A stretch of 64,000 bases of DNA. Source: Sipunculus nudus (taxonomy: Eukaryota; Annelida; Sipuncula; Golfingiida; Sipunculidae). Position numbers and translations under genes: made by a program. The stretch is taken from assembly GCA_026874595.1 (NCBI GenBank), contig CM049321.1:13907479-13971478 (forward strand). Direction: 5' to 3'. Below are positions 24,090 to 35,430 of this stretch, piece after piece (the first letter of the stretch is position 1; every line of letters begins with the position of its first letter). The notes beneath the pieces are model-generated. The model did no database searches and was not told the origin of the DNA. It worked only from the letters and a program-made list of their open reading frames with translations.

Positions 24090-24264
24090 TACAGCGGAAC
24101 CTCTCCTTACGGGCACCTCGGTACTGAGGGCACCTCCTATTTATGGCCACTTATGGGCAGTCCCTTGACAGTTGGTCCCGAAATCTATAACGTCCTACGA
24201 AGGCCACCCATTGCGGGCAAATGTCCAGTCCCGTCAGAGTCCTTAATTCGGAGATTCTACTGTA
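24090..24264. mobile_element. Short TIR element (pogo/Tigger-like MITE)
   Basis: Left end TACAGCGGAACCTC and right end GAGATTCTACTGTA form an imperfect inverted repeat around a 175-bp non-coding core with CCTTACGGGCACCTC-type phrases. TA at both ends fits a TA target site. The terminal sequence resembles pogo/Tigger-type MITEs. Confidence 0.6.
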
Positions 24265-24424
24265 TTGAGATCTGCAAAACATATGCCAGGGACTCCCCAT
24301 CTCTCAAGATCAAGAGAGAGGGATACATTAATCTCAATTGATGGATATATATATCACTAGACTCATACCGACAACCCATAACTATACAAAAAAGATCGCC
24401 TGTAATAAAATATATAACACAACA

Positions 24425-25310
24425 AAAAAAAAGACACCCACATATCCGTGTAATAGACCACGAGGCCTATCATGTCTCCTAATCTTACAGGAAGACAATA
24501 AATATAATAAATAAATAGTACCACGTCAATGGACATTTAATTGCAAAACAAAAGGAGTGGTTTACTGAATCATACGCACACTAAAAAACTAGCTGATACT
24601 CAGCCTAAGTCTAAAACGGCAAACTAAAGAGACATAAACACACCAACAGGGGAACATTTTTCGAAACAGGACACACAGCTAATAATATAGAATTATGTAT
24701 AATCCAAGGTAATCTTGACAATACAAAAGAACGACAGATTTGGGGAATAATACTAATTGTAAAGTTTAATTGCATAAGTGAACAGAGGTAACTGATATCT
24801 TGCCCGTTACAGACACTGAACAAAGATAGATAGTGACCGCTCATTAGCACCAAACGACACAACAACCTTGACGTGACATTATGATAAAGAATCTACACTA
24901 ATGTCCCACCAAAACCTCTAAAGTGTGAGAACTTCCTTAATCTTACATTCTTTATACTTTACTATGATCAGTCACTCATACAGCCATTCAAATATATTAT
25001 ATTTATTATAATACTAATAATTATATATATATTCTTATTTTACTAACATATTTTAAAGTCGGTATACATGTTTTAACTATATGATCGGCCTTATGACATA
25101 TACAATCAGCCCATATTGAAGCTGGAATCACATTAATATAATCATGCATAAAGATAACAGTCATGGCAACGAGTACACCAGTCCAACATTTAGAATTATC
25201 GGACTGTAACAATCAACATTGACACCCTGCATATATCTGATCATACGGTCCTCATATCTTACCTGAAGAAGGAAACTGTCTTATCCGAAAGCTCAGATTA
25301 TTAATACATT
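24425..25310 (+). mobile_element. Penelope-like element remnant, second copy (heavily decayed)
   Basis: Short frames in several phases recall the copy at 17.2 kb: CNRPRGLSCLLILQEDN (cf. CKRPRCRTCLLIVRKET), TFNCKTKGVVY followed by a stop (cf. HFDCTSKGVVY), PTGEHFSK (cf. PVGEHFS), and an AGAACGACAGATTTGGGG stretch (cf. RQIWE). The tail has ACCTGAAGAAGGAAACTG...CCGAAAGCTC (25261-25298). Multiple stops and frameshifts make it non-functional. Confidence 0.65.
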
Positions 25311-25919
25311 ACTCTATATTGTTTCACTTATTTTCTCAACTAAACTAACGCTCAAGTCCCCATTAGGGACTGTAAATAAAATAAACGACAATCAAAATTT
25401 ATATTTATCCTTTGATCTACTTGTAAGTTTTCTGTCCCAATTTATACCTAGACTATCGTTCTTATTTCTTCTTTTGTTGTTGAAATTAATATTAATAGTA
25501 AGATGCTGTATTGTATGTAGTTTTGTACCGTGTACATTGATTTTATTCTTGTATTTTTTAATACAGTTAATACATTTAATTTTGTTGTCTATTTTTTACA
25601 GATGATGTAATAAAATTATATATTACTTAAGTATCATATATTAATACTTGATATATTAGCAATATATTAATGATATATTAATTTATTAAATTATTATCAA
25701 TTTCTGACATGTATATACACGTTTTGTTGTATGGATACAAATTTATAGGTAGTAAAGCTGTGTTCTTTTTGGTTTATCTTCACTTCACATGAACTACACA
25801 AATACGTTTCTTTAAAAGGCTTGACAAAACTTTACAAACTCATGTTTCAGTTTATGACAGAGTAACAATCGGTGGGGATTTGAATATTTCTCTCATTTCA
25901 TTTAATATTATAACTTTTC

Positions 25920-26300
25920 ATAGCAAAGTGATCTGTGCAAAACTAAAAAGTTTTATAGTACCAAACCAGGAAAGAGGTCCTTAAATAAAATAAATCTCCA
26001 CAAACATAGAATTAACCAGTTTTACTGCAGACTCGGTTTTCGTTGCACCTTTCCTCTCTCCCGCCCTGAGTTAGTATGGATTGCCGAGGCTGACAGACGT
26101 TGTAGAGGTTGATGCCGTTCGCCAGGGTAGTGTGCGAAGCGAGTACATCTGTCTCTCTCAAAGAGAGATGAATCATAGCCTTAATGGAGCCGTTGTAGCG
26201 GTGTTCGTGTACCAGCAGACATTTATAGTTTTCCATTGGACCAGTGTGCTTTTATAATTTGTTACTATAATTTTCAGAGAACTAGTATCTGTCGACCCGT
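25920..26300 (-). repeat. Duplicated promoter/first-exon-like module, copy 1
   Basis: Matches 40130-40510 with conserved order and orientation. Read on the minus strand: CCAAT (26239-26235), a TATAAA-like box (26227-26222), a GAGAGACAGATGTACTCGC phrase, ACGGCATCAACCTCTACAACGTCTG, and a possible splice donor GTAAAAC. The open frame 26236-26012 (74 residues) is not kept in the partner copy, so coding is doubtful. Confidence 0.55.
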
Positions 26301-26335
26301 ATATGCCAGACCCAGACTATGCTTACACAACATGT

Positions 26336-27990
26336 TTTTGGCTCAGCTGACTGTAATTCATCTGGGCTATAGCGATCACTACTTTGTCCGGCGTCCGTCC
26401 GGCCGCCTGGCCATCCGGCAGTCCGGCCGTTAAGAGGGCAGAAATCGTAACCGTTAAACTTAGAAACTATTAACTTTAAATCCAGAGAGGTCATAGAAAA
26501 TCTCCTTGGAAACCTGACATTAGGTCATATATTCATAACATATATTCTTGACCTGTTGGCCGAAAACATGACTTTCAGCACCCAGACATTCGGAGCGCAA
26601 ATTGCATCCATTAGGCCCAAAATCTTCTAGCGTCATATTCAGGGAGGTCCTTAGCAAATTTCCTTGGAAACAGGAAATTAGGTCATCGTGACCTATACTC
26701 TGCGACCTATAAGAAAATGTCATAAGCGTCCCCTGAATGTCAGATGGATACAAATTGTATCTGTAATATTAGAATCGTCTAACTGGACATCCTGGGAGGT
26801 TCTAAGCAAATCTCTCTGGAAACCTGAAAATAGGTCATGTTGACCTCTATACAGTGATCTACAGGCCGAAAACATGATTTTGAGCACCAAGACAGTGGAA
26901 CAAATTGTATGTTTAAGGCCTAGAATCTTCTAATGTAAGATTCAGAGAGGTCCTTCACTATTATCCATGGAAACATGAAATAAGGTCAATGTGACCTTTA
27001 TTCTGTGAGCTACAGTGAAAAATGTCATTTGAGCACCCCGAATGTCAAATGCGCAAAAAACGTATCTGCTGGCCTACAATCGTCTAACCCTACATCCAGG
27101 GAGGTTCTGGGATTGTAAACTGAAATTAGGTCATGGTGACCTATATTCTGCGAGTTACGGACCAAAACTTTTATTAAGAATTCCCAGACAGACAGGGTAC
27201 AAATTATATCCGTTTTCTTGAAATCTTTTAACATATCATCCATTGAAGTCTCAGATCTCCTTCGAAACCTGAAATTAGGTCATGGTGACGTAAATTCTAT
27301 GAGCTACTGCCAAAAAATACAAATCTGAGCACCCAGACAGTCACACAGGGCACAAAACTTAACTGTTGGATCCAGGACCACACTACTGTAAAATCGAGGG
27401 AGGTCCATTGCAAACCTCCATTTAATCTTGAAATTAGGTCACTGTGACATATATTCTGTTAGCTATAGGAAAAAATAACATGATTTTAGTACTATGAAAG
27501 TATGAAACTTTCTAACTTAAAATTCAAGGTCTTGGGCAAACCTTCTTCAACACGCTCATGCCCTATATTCTGTGAGGTACCAGAGGAAAACAAACCTAAT
27601 TTTGAGCACTCAGAAAGTCAGTCGTGGATAAAATCTAAAATGTTGGATCCAGAATCGTGATTAAAATGTATCCTTGGAAACAAAAATAAGGTCACTATGA
27701 CTATATTCTGTGAGCAATGTGATAGAACATAATTTTAATACCCTATTTGCCAGACGGGTACAGATGGTAGCAGTTGGACCTAGAAACTTCTAATTTAAGT
27801 AAAATATTCTTAGAAAACACTAAATAAGGTCAATGTGACCCATTTTTTTTTTAGATGTTAGCACCAGATGATTAAGATTGACAATCGTTTTAGTTGGACG
27901 ACATAGGCCTAAGCATCTAGGGAGTTCTTGGTAAAATCTTTTTGGAAACCCTAGATAAAGTCGTTGTATCCTATTTTCTAAGGCCTATGT
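26336..27990 (+). mobile_element. Repeat element with tandem ~150-bp cores carrying AGGTCAnnnTGACCT palindromes
   Basis: Begins with a head GGCTCAGCTGACTGTAATTC, a CGTCCGTCCGGCC stretch and AGGGCAGAAATCGTAACCG, then about ten diverged tandem units. Each unit runs roughly: CTAGAATCTTCTAAC, CCAGGGAGGTCCTTAGCAAA, TCCTTGGAAACCTGAAATTA, AGGTCA-nnn-TGACCT, TATATTCTGTGAGCTAC, GATTTTGAGCACCCAGACAG. Perfect palindromes lie at 26680, 26832, 26983 and 27128; near-perfect ones at 27277, 27436, 27689 and 27827. Head plus tandem core is reminiscent of bivalve 'pearl' repeats; that classification is inference. Confidence 0.75.
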
Positions 27991-29155
27991 ACAAAACGCC
28001 TAATTTTGGATTCTATTCCACCATTCTTTTATAACTAAGTTGTTGCTCGAGAGGGTTTATATGAGTCTATCAGCATATATAACAGCCAGGATAACAATAC
28101 ATGTCATATCTGATCAGACTTTCCCTTCAAATGAAAAAAAAAAAATTATTCTATGTGACAAAAACACGTTTTCCTTACAAAATGAAATATGTGCATCTCA
28201 TTGTAAATTCCACAATCTGAGAAACTTAACGTACAGATGCCCAAGACTGCAATTCCTGTCATGTATCCTAGCAACACAGTCACTGGGCACTATGAACTAG
28301 TACAATGACCCTAGTGGTACTGTTTATGTAAACATGACAGGTTGTTAGATTATACTAGATGAGGGTCATGGAATACTGAAGTACATTTTCCTTTAACTTG
28401 ATGAAAGGGACGTTATATTTTACAGTTTAGTTTGTTTAGGGGTCAGCCAATTTGGAACAACCTCGTTATCTAACAAGAAAGGGTTGTTCTGGTTAGCAAG
28501 CCATTAAACACAGAGCCATAAAACTCAGTCTGAAGTGGACGATTGTTATGCGTCCGTCCCGGGTATTTCTAAAAAGAGTTACAATCCGTTCTTAAGATAG
28601 TAATAATGTCAGTTAACAGGATGAAATAGACCACTTTTAGAAAGATGTGTCGACATTGTTTTATAAGCTCTCATGCTAAAATAGTTCAACGATTTGTAAA
28701 CATATTTATAACTTGTATGTCAACAATATAACATTTACTTCATCTGAATAATTATTTACCCCAGGTTATTCAAATATTTGTCAATGTATTTTGTGAAGCA
28801 CTTGAAAAAAATATGTTAAAGTTGAATAAATAAACAGTTGTATTAAAATACATAACTCCTGCTTTCCATTATATAGCAGAAGGTACTAAGTAAAGGTCAG
28901 TCATCTGAATGGGGTATTCTTTAAGCAGGTGACCCGCAAGGCTATGTCTAGGGACCGTTATTGTTTTAGTTTTCGATATTTGTGAGGGGATTAGCAGTAA
29001 CTGTTTGCTGTAAATGAAAATTCTCAGTGTTCTCTAATCTAATAAAGATCTAACAAAAAAATCAGTCGGCAAGACATACGTCATTATAAATGCTTGACCA
29101 TGGGAAACTCAAGTATTCCTCTCAGTCCGCATCATAAAAAAAAGGTTCATTATCA
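27991..29155. other. Intergenic sequence, no gene seen
   Basis: AT-rich sequence between the palindrome array and a LINE remnant. An open frame at 28040-28300 has no recognisable feature. Confidence 0.45.
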
Positions 29156-29159
29156 CATA

Positions 29160-29960
29160 TAATTACCTATCATGGAAGGAATATATCAACTCTATTCATG
29201 AGAAGGCACTTACTAGATTAAACATTTTATGAACCTTAGAATATAAACTGGATCGTAAGTCGATCGAACAAATCTATATTTTGAGGCATCACGTATTTTA
29301 AGTGATGGAATAAAGACTTCGTCGCACAGTTCACTTCTTTGATGGGGTGGGAACTATTGTCCTCCTGTCGAATTCAAAACAAATTTGAAATGTTTTATAA
29401 CATCATCAATGGTACTTCTACACCGCAACCTTATATCCTTGCTGCGTCAATGCTCAAGAAAGATCTGATAGGTCTCTCCACAGAAATCGTTCACATTATT
29501 TATTGTCGGACAGACACATGTAATCGCTCATTCTCTCTCCACTGTGGCCACTTTCCTGGATAATACTACACCAGAAATCCTTTAATTATCTTTGTGAGAG
29601 GCATGTTAACCTTTTACATGCCAAACATCGTACGGGATGCATTAGTTTTAAGTATGCTCTATTTAAATGGATTAAGCTGAGGAGAATAAATGCATGTGTG
29701 GTGATAACTGTGAAAGTGAAAAGCATTTTCTTGAATATTCATTGAATATTCAACAGCGACAAAAACTTATGAACTCTTTGATGGCTATACCGTGCATCAG
29801 GAATATATCATTCTTGTATCCATCACCAGTGCTATATCTGAAAACAAACGTCTCTTCTTTGTACATGAATATTTTGTATCTACTAAAGGATTTTAAGTCT
29901 ATTGATTTGTTTATTTTAGAAATTGTGTTGTACAATGTCCATTCACAACATCATTAAAGT
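29160..29960 (+). mobile_element. Decayed LINE 3' remnant (C-terminal end of a reverse-transcriptase ORF)
   Basis: Fragmented plus-strand frames resemble the region after the polymerase of jockey/CR1-type LINEs: SWKEYINSIHEKALTRLNIL, then LEYKLDRKSIEQIYIL, then GWELLSSCRIQNKFEMFYN with IINGTSTPQPY, then INACVCGDNCESEKHFLEYS and NIQQRQKLMNSL. Those blocks correspond to the 'W..H......A...L..L', 'GWE.LS.RR..HKL..FYKI.NG' and 'C.C...E...H....C......R..L' patterns familiar in such elements. Several stops and frame changes show it is dead. Confidence 0.65.
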
Positions 29961-31156
29961 ATATTGAATATTGCATAATATAATACATGAACTATTTTAT
30001 GTTGATGTCAGACTGATATTTGATATTTGATAATAGGCTCCCTTTTTATAATACCAATACATTCCCTGTCGATGGTCATTTCAGGCTGTGTCAGGTTGCA
30101 AAGTAAGGATGGTGACCATGGAAAGGCTTTCGGCTTTTAAGAGATATAAGGAAGAGCACATTTGAATTAAATTGGATTTGAAATGGAAAATAATAGGCAT
30201 TGGTATTTGGATTAATTGATCATATTTAAAATCAAGAAAATGAAAGGTACTCAGGAATTCAACCGAATAGAGGGATCAGCTATCAGGGTTTCTTAAAAGC
30301 GACTCATCAGATGTTACGCTTGTCTTAGAGTACCTCACTATGTTAAAGTATTTTATTATAATTATTATATACTATTATTGCATTATTACGGTAAAAAAAT
30401 AACACTTTCGTATTGGATTTATGTTTTAGGTTTTATTTTGATATGTACGTATTAAGCGGAAACATAGGTGTATTTACGTATGTCCGCATAGGATATTTTT
30501 GCAAGCAATCCTAATATTTCATAAAGAATTAACAAGGAGTTGGTCGGAGTATATTAGTCCCATCATTAGTTACTATTCCTATACCACATTGACTAAATAA
30601 TAAAATGTTTCTCAGTATTAATGTGAAACAGTGTGTTCGCTGATTGAAAACACGTTCGGGAGCAGTCAGGTTAAGTCATAAATATTTCGGAATGACTTTA
30701 CATGATATAAGCAAGTCGTTGTGACAGGTACGACACGTACCACTTGTGCTCGTTTAGTTAATGCCAAAGATGGTGCATGAATATTTCGAAAAGGGTATAT
30801 GCTACTTCATAGAATTAAGAGCCTTGTTAAATGGCCAATCTGCTCTGTGAACAGAAAGCGCTTTGGTGTACTAATTAATCTGTTTAATTACTGTGCTCAT
30901 ATTTAATTATAAGTACAGGATATTAAAACGTGTAATCTTTTACTAGTCGGAATTTAAATATGATGAATCACAATGTGACCATATTGAAAATGATGCGAAC
31001 ATATCAACTGCAAGAGCATGAGGTAAATTGATTTAATAGCTATTTTCGGACACGATTATGTTATAATACAAATGCAACTAATCACCATATACACGAGCTT
31101 CACTTAATATAACATTATTGTGAATCAGTCATGTACCCTTTGTTTATTTTATTTGG

Positions 31157-31732
31157 AAAGTAATTGACCTATCTATGTGATCTTAATCGCATATTCATTC
31201 AAAGTATAATCATTAGCATCTGACTAACGATCAACCAATCAGTTGACCTTAAACATTGTAAAGCGCCAATCATCTGACAAAAACAAGATTTTGCATAATT
31301 TGACAGAGCTCTGTCAAACAAAACACGTGTATCTGTAAGTAATACCAGTACCCATGTCAGCATTTTTTCCTTGATATTTCTTTTTATACAAAGGACACAG
31401 TATAAAAAGTTCTAGGCTATAAGTAGGGAGCCATTCCTCCGACTACTGAGTGAATAATGTCTTACCTGGCACGTAATTCGTATGAGACAAATAATCCAAA
31501 ATATTGCAAGACATGACTCATAATGACTGCGATATAGTAAACAATGGTCAGGCGATACCAGTTGATGACGTCAGTCAATAAGGCGTAATGCGCCATCGAT
31601 CTTTGTGACGTCATTATTATGTTCAAAGCAGCTCTTGCTACCATGGGCATGGAAGACCTTCTGTGTAGGAGCGTTTTGGGGGCTCATTATAATAATAAGT
31701 TAAAAGGGCGGAGCATTTGGGCTGTTGTGGAT
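31157..31732 (+). repeat. Internal direct repeat B1 with TATA/ATG/CRE module
   Basis: Matches 33962-34546 closely (for example CGAGTGAATAATGTCTTACC in B2 differs by one base here). It has TATAAAAAG at 31401, an ATG at 31457 opening a 19-codon frame (MSYLARNSYETNNPKYCKT), and two perfect cAMP-response palindromes TGACGTCA (31566-31573, 31606-31613). Its right end is the target site of the LINE. Confidence 0.75.
31720..31732 (+). repeat. Target-site duplication, left copy
   Basis: GGCTGTTGTGGAT, identical to 33731-33743, directly before the GC-rich LINE insert. Confidence 0.85.
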
Positions 31733-33730
31733 CCCGGGGGAGGACGGCCTCACCAGGGAAGTACTGATCAAACTGCCGGAGGAAGGGCTGGAAGCGCTCA
31801 CGACAGTGTTCAATGCGTGTCTAAAACTGGGGTACTTCCCGAGGGCATGGAAAAGAGCTAGCGTGATCATGATCCCGAAGCCGGGAAAAGATCGCTCGCT
31901 ACCGAAAAGCTACCGACCCATCAGCCTACTGCCAATTCTAGGAAAAGTGCTGGAACGGATAATAGCTGGCAGGATCAGTGGACACCTGGAAAAAAGCGGG
32001 GTACTTTAACCCGAATCAGAGCGGGTTCCGTGAAGGTAGGTCAACAAATGACCAACTATTCAGGCTGACACAGGCGGTAGGGCAATGCCTGCAGCGATCT
32101 TGTGATACTATAGGTGTATTCCTAGACGTCGAGAAAGCCTTCGACGCAGTATGGCGGGATGGTCTAAGGTACAAGATCGCAACGCAGGCTAAACTGCCGG
32201 CTCGCATCGTGAGGATTCTCTCATCCTTCCTAAGAGATAGGAAGCTATGGGTCAGAGTAGGTGACGCTAAGTCGCACGAGATCGAACCCGCTGCTGGCAC
32301 ACCACAGGGCTCAGCTCTCAGCCCGCTGCTCTACGTCATATACGTCAACGACATGCCTAGCCTGTCCGAGAAAGGGTGAGTCCGCACGGGGGCGACGAGC
32401 CAATTTGCGGATGATACTGCGCTATGGACACATAGCAAGAGAGCAGCACCCAGGCTACAGGCAGGTCTAGATGAAGTGACCGAGTGGTGCGCCAGATGGC
32501 GGGTAAGAGTCAATGCGACAAAAACGCAGGCTTGCAAGTTCGGTAGGCACCTGAAAGGCAGTAAGGCCGACAAAGCGCCAGAACTGAAATTGGCCGGAGA
32601 ACCAATTCAATTCACAGACCAGGTAAAATTCCTGGGGCTGACGGTTGATAAGAGACTCACATGGGCGGCTCATATAAAGGATATCGAACAGAGGGTCAAA
32701 GCGAGACTAAACTGCTTAAGAGTGCTAAAAGCAGGGACAGGGGGCATGTCAACCCAAAGTTTGATATACCTTTATAAAGCCTATATCAGACCGGTTATGA
32801 TGTACGGCTGCATAGCCCTGATCTCAGCCAAAGAGCACCACATTAAGACACTTCAACGGCTTCAAAACAGAGCCTTAAGGACGGCCTTGAGACTCCCGCC
32901 TCGAACCCGAGTATCTGTGCTTCACGAGAAGGCAGAAATAGAATATGTGAAAGACCACATTCTGAGGTTGAGCAAAGGCTATGTCGAAAAGGTGAAGCAA
33001 GAGAAGTTCTATAAAGACCTCAAAATGTGGCTCGACTGGCAAAAAATCAGTGGCAAACGGAACCCCAGTATCATCACCCCACTAGAAAAAGTGGGGGAGG
33101 GGTAGAAAGGCTCCGGGCTCTGCAGCGCCCGACTGCAAAAGCAAAATACGGGCCGTCCATCGGATGAGGACGTAAAATGGCGGTCCCGTGTCCAGAAGGG
33201 GATGGGCACGTAAAAGATCCCATACTGTTTTTCGATAGAAGAGTAGGCCAGCCCGTTGCCGGCAGTATGGAACCAGGCCCTAAAGAGCCAGCCGTTTGGT
33301 GGATAAAAGTTGAGGGGATCCCGAAAGGATCAGGGACAAGGCTCAGAGACGTAAAAACCGGGGGTCCGGTCAGGACCAGCAGGGACAAGGCTCAAGCATG
33401 ATGGCACAAGAACCAGTAAAGGCTCCAGAAAAGGCTCCGATCGAACGAACACGGTACCTGGTCGAAAGGGACAAGGCTCAGGGCAGGACTCACGGTAGTC
33501 CAGGGGTAGGCCGGTGACGCTCGGACATAACTGGCTGGTTGCTAGGCTCAGGCTCCCGGGTTTACTTGGGGGATTCCCCGGTGGTGGTCGGTCAGCGAGG
33601 GCGGGCCGGACCTGGCTGGCTGGCGTGTCAGTTCTGGCGACCTCAGTGCAAAGAGGGGGGTACCCGAAGAGGCAAAACTGCGGCGTAAAAACCCTAGTTA
33701 TTGCCTGAGCGGTGTAACGGACATGGTCAT
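31733..33730 (+). mobile_element. 5'-truncated LINE (jockey-superfamily-like reverse transcriptase)
   Basis: GC-rich insert in AT-rich DNA. Codes for a non-LTR reverse transcriptase from the palm onward: PKSYRPISLLPILGKVLERI, NPNQSGFREGRSTNDQL, LDVEKAFDAVW (first catalytic Asp), AAGTPQGSALSPLLYVIYVN, QFADDTALWT (catalytic FADD), FLGLTVDKRLTWAAHI, and the C-terminal LQRLQNRALRTALRLPPRTR. The endonuclease is missing. A frameshift in the A6 run near 31990 and an in-frame TGA at 32377-32379 inactivate it. After the stop near 33105 there is a 600-bp G-rich tail with three GGGACAAGGCTCA copies and no poly-A. Flanked by a 13-bp target duplication. Confidence 0.9.
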
Positions 33731-33743
33731 GGCTGTTGTGGAT
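33731..33743 (+). repeat. Target-site duplication, right copy
   Basis: GGCTGTTGTGGAT, identical to 31720-31732. The unoccupied paralogue at 34535-34546 has the same GGCTGTTGTGGA only once, followed by AAGGTC where this copy has TAGGTC. Confidence 0.85.
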
Positions 33744-33961
33744 AGGTCAATAAAACGATAAACCAAGACCCAGAATACGATACTTTTTAAAAGTATGTTG
33801 ACAATAGTAGTCATACTTGTGTACAGACAAAATAATAACCCTAGGGTTTGGTTAATAGCTAAAACCAATTGACAGCAGCTCGGGAAATAAAATCAGCTCA
33901 AAATCTGAGGTTACACACTAGATAACTTGTCCATTGTGGTTTCATTTTATTTCCCCACTGA

Positions 33962-34546
33962 GCATATCCAGTAATTGACCTATCCATGAACTCTATGTGA
34001 CCTTAATTGCATATTCATTCAATGAATAATCATAAGCATTGGACGAACGAGCAACCAATCAGGTGACCGTAAACATTGTAAAGCGTCAATCATCTGAAAA
34101 AAAAAACTTTTGCATAATTTGACAGACCTCTGCCAAACAAAACACGTGTATCTGTTTACAAGTATTACTAGTACCCATGTCAGCATGTTTTCCGGGATAT
34201 TTCTTTTATACAAAGGAGACAGTATAAAAAGTTCTAGGCTATAGGTCGCAGGAGCCATTCCTCCGACTACCGAGTGAATAATGTCTTACCTGGCACGTAA
34301 TTCGTATGAGACAAATAATCCGAAATATGGCAGGACAGTCCACAATGACTGCGATATATTCATCAACATAGAACACAAATTCTAGTTGATGACGTCAGTC
34401 AATGCCACATACGTCATAGACCTTTGCGCTGTCATTATTTATGTGTAAACAATACCATAGGCATGGTATTCTTTCTTTGATCGAGCGTTTTGTGATCTCA
34501 TTATAATTATTAGGTAAAAAGGGCGGAGCATATGGGCTGTTGTGGA
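33962..34546 (+). repeat. Internal direct repeat B2 with TATA/ATG/CRE module (empty LINE site)
   Basis: Diverged copy of B1. TATAAAAAG at 34223, an ATG at 34281 opening a 34-codon frame that starts with the same MSYLARNSYETNNPKY (one synonymous change CCA/CCG), and TGACGTCA at 34390-34397. No LINE is inserted at GGCTGTTGTGGA (34535-34546). Confidence 0.75.
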
Positions 34547-35115
34547 AAGGTCCACCTGACTATCATGACGTGTATTAAAGTTCTAAATGAGCATACCCTG
34601 AATGTTTGATTAAGAAATGATACCCGTATGCCAAATTATTATTTTTTGCTTGTTATTACACATTGACATAGGCTTAATAAGAAAAGTAATTCTGGATAGT
34701 TTTTGACAAAACATCTATCGCATTGCATCGAGATTATCGCATATATATATATATATAATAGTCTGCAGCTTACCATCATACTCAGCTACACTGAACATTT
34801 ATTCACATGTAAACAGCCCACCATATTTTTAAATTAGCCATTAAGATTTTAACTACCGCCGCTTGCCTACTGGCAAATTGTAACAGTTCCAGTAATGACT
34901 TCAAAAACTTAAAAATAGCCTTGTTAAATGGAATTATATAACTATGTCTCACAGGTAATTTCTTTCGTGAGAGTTGGATCCACAAATCATACTTTAGATT
35001 CAAATAATATCATGTGCTATAAATTTCGAGGTTGTTTGTGCAAAACGCACATCTGGGGTATTTCAACTCCTGGAAACAGATTGCAAATGATAGCAAATCG
35101 TAGTTTATTATTATA

Positions 35116-35430
35116 GTCCGTTCCACCAACCGTGACAGTAGTTTTTTTCGCGATATTTTTAATCAGAACCAAAACAAAACAAAGATTTTTGGTAAGGAGT
35201 TAAATTTGAACGCGACCTAATTTTCTGACAGGTAAAATGCCACATACCCGAGATGAATAGCCTATAATGATCAAAATTCAAAATCAAGGAGAAACTCTGC
35301 AGGCGTTTACGACATTTGTGCCTGGTCAACTGATTTGATTCTGCCTCGCACGCGCGTGACGTCATAAGCGGTGTTCCATTCAGCAGGTGGGAGGTTCCCG
35401 CTGTTTGGCGATGTGGAGTGGTCAATCAAT
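35116..35430 (+). repeat. AGTCCGTTCCACCAACCG repeat, copy 1
   Basis: Opens with AGTCCGTTCCACCAACCGTG and contains an ACGACCTAATTTT-like phrase, CACGCGCGTGACGTCA (perfect CRE at 35357-35364) and a GTGTTCCATT end. It aligns in order with 35713-36060. No coding frame is shared. Confidence 0.6.

Larger units (their letters stand above)
30005..34945 (+). repeat. Segmental duplication, block B (interrupted by a LINE)
   Basis: Diverged partner of 21985-24055, about 8 kb downstream in the same orientation. It is longer because it carries an internal direct repeat (31157-31732 and 33962-34546) and a 2.0-kb LINE insertion. The last match to block A is the CTTAAAAATAGCCTTGTT phrase near 34910 (partner near 24030). 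Confidence 0.65.

Noticed and set aside
26012-26236. 74-residue frame in the minus-strand module as a real protein
   Set aside because: The frame is not kept in the duplicate at 40130-40510, so coding is not supported.
31157-34546. B1 and B2 as the two LTRs of a retrotransposon
   Set aside because: The DNA between them is a LINE with its own target duplication plus a stretch matching block A; no gag, protease or integrase, and no TG...CA ends.
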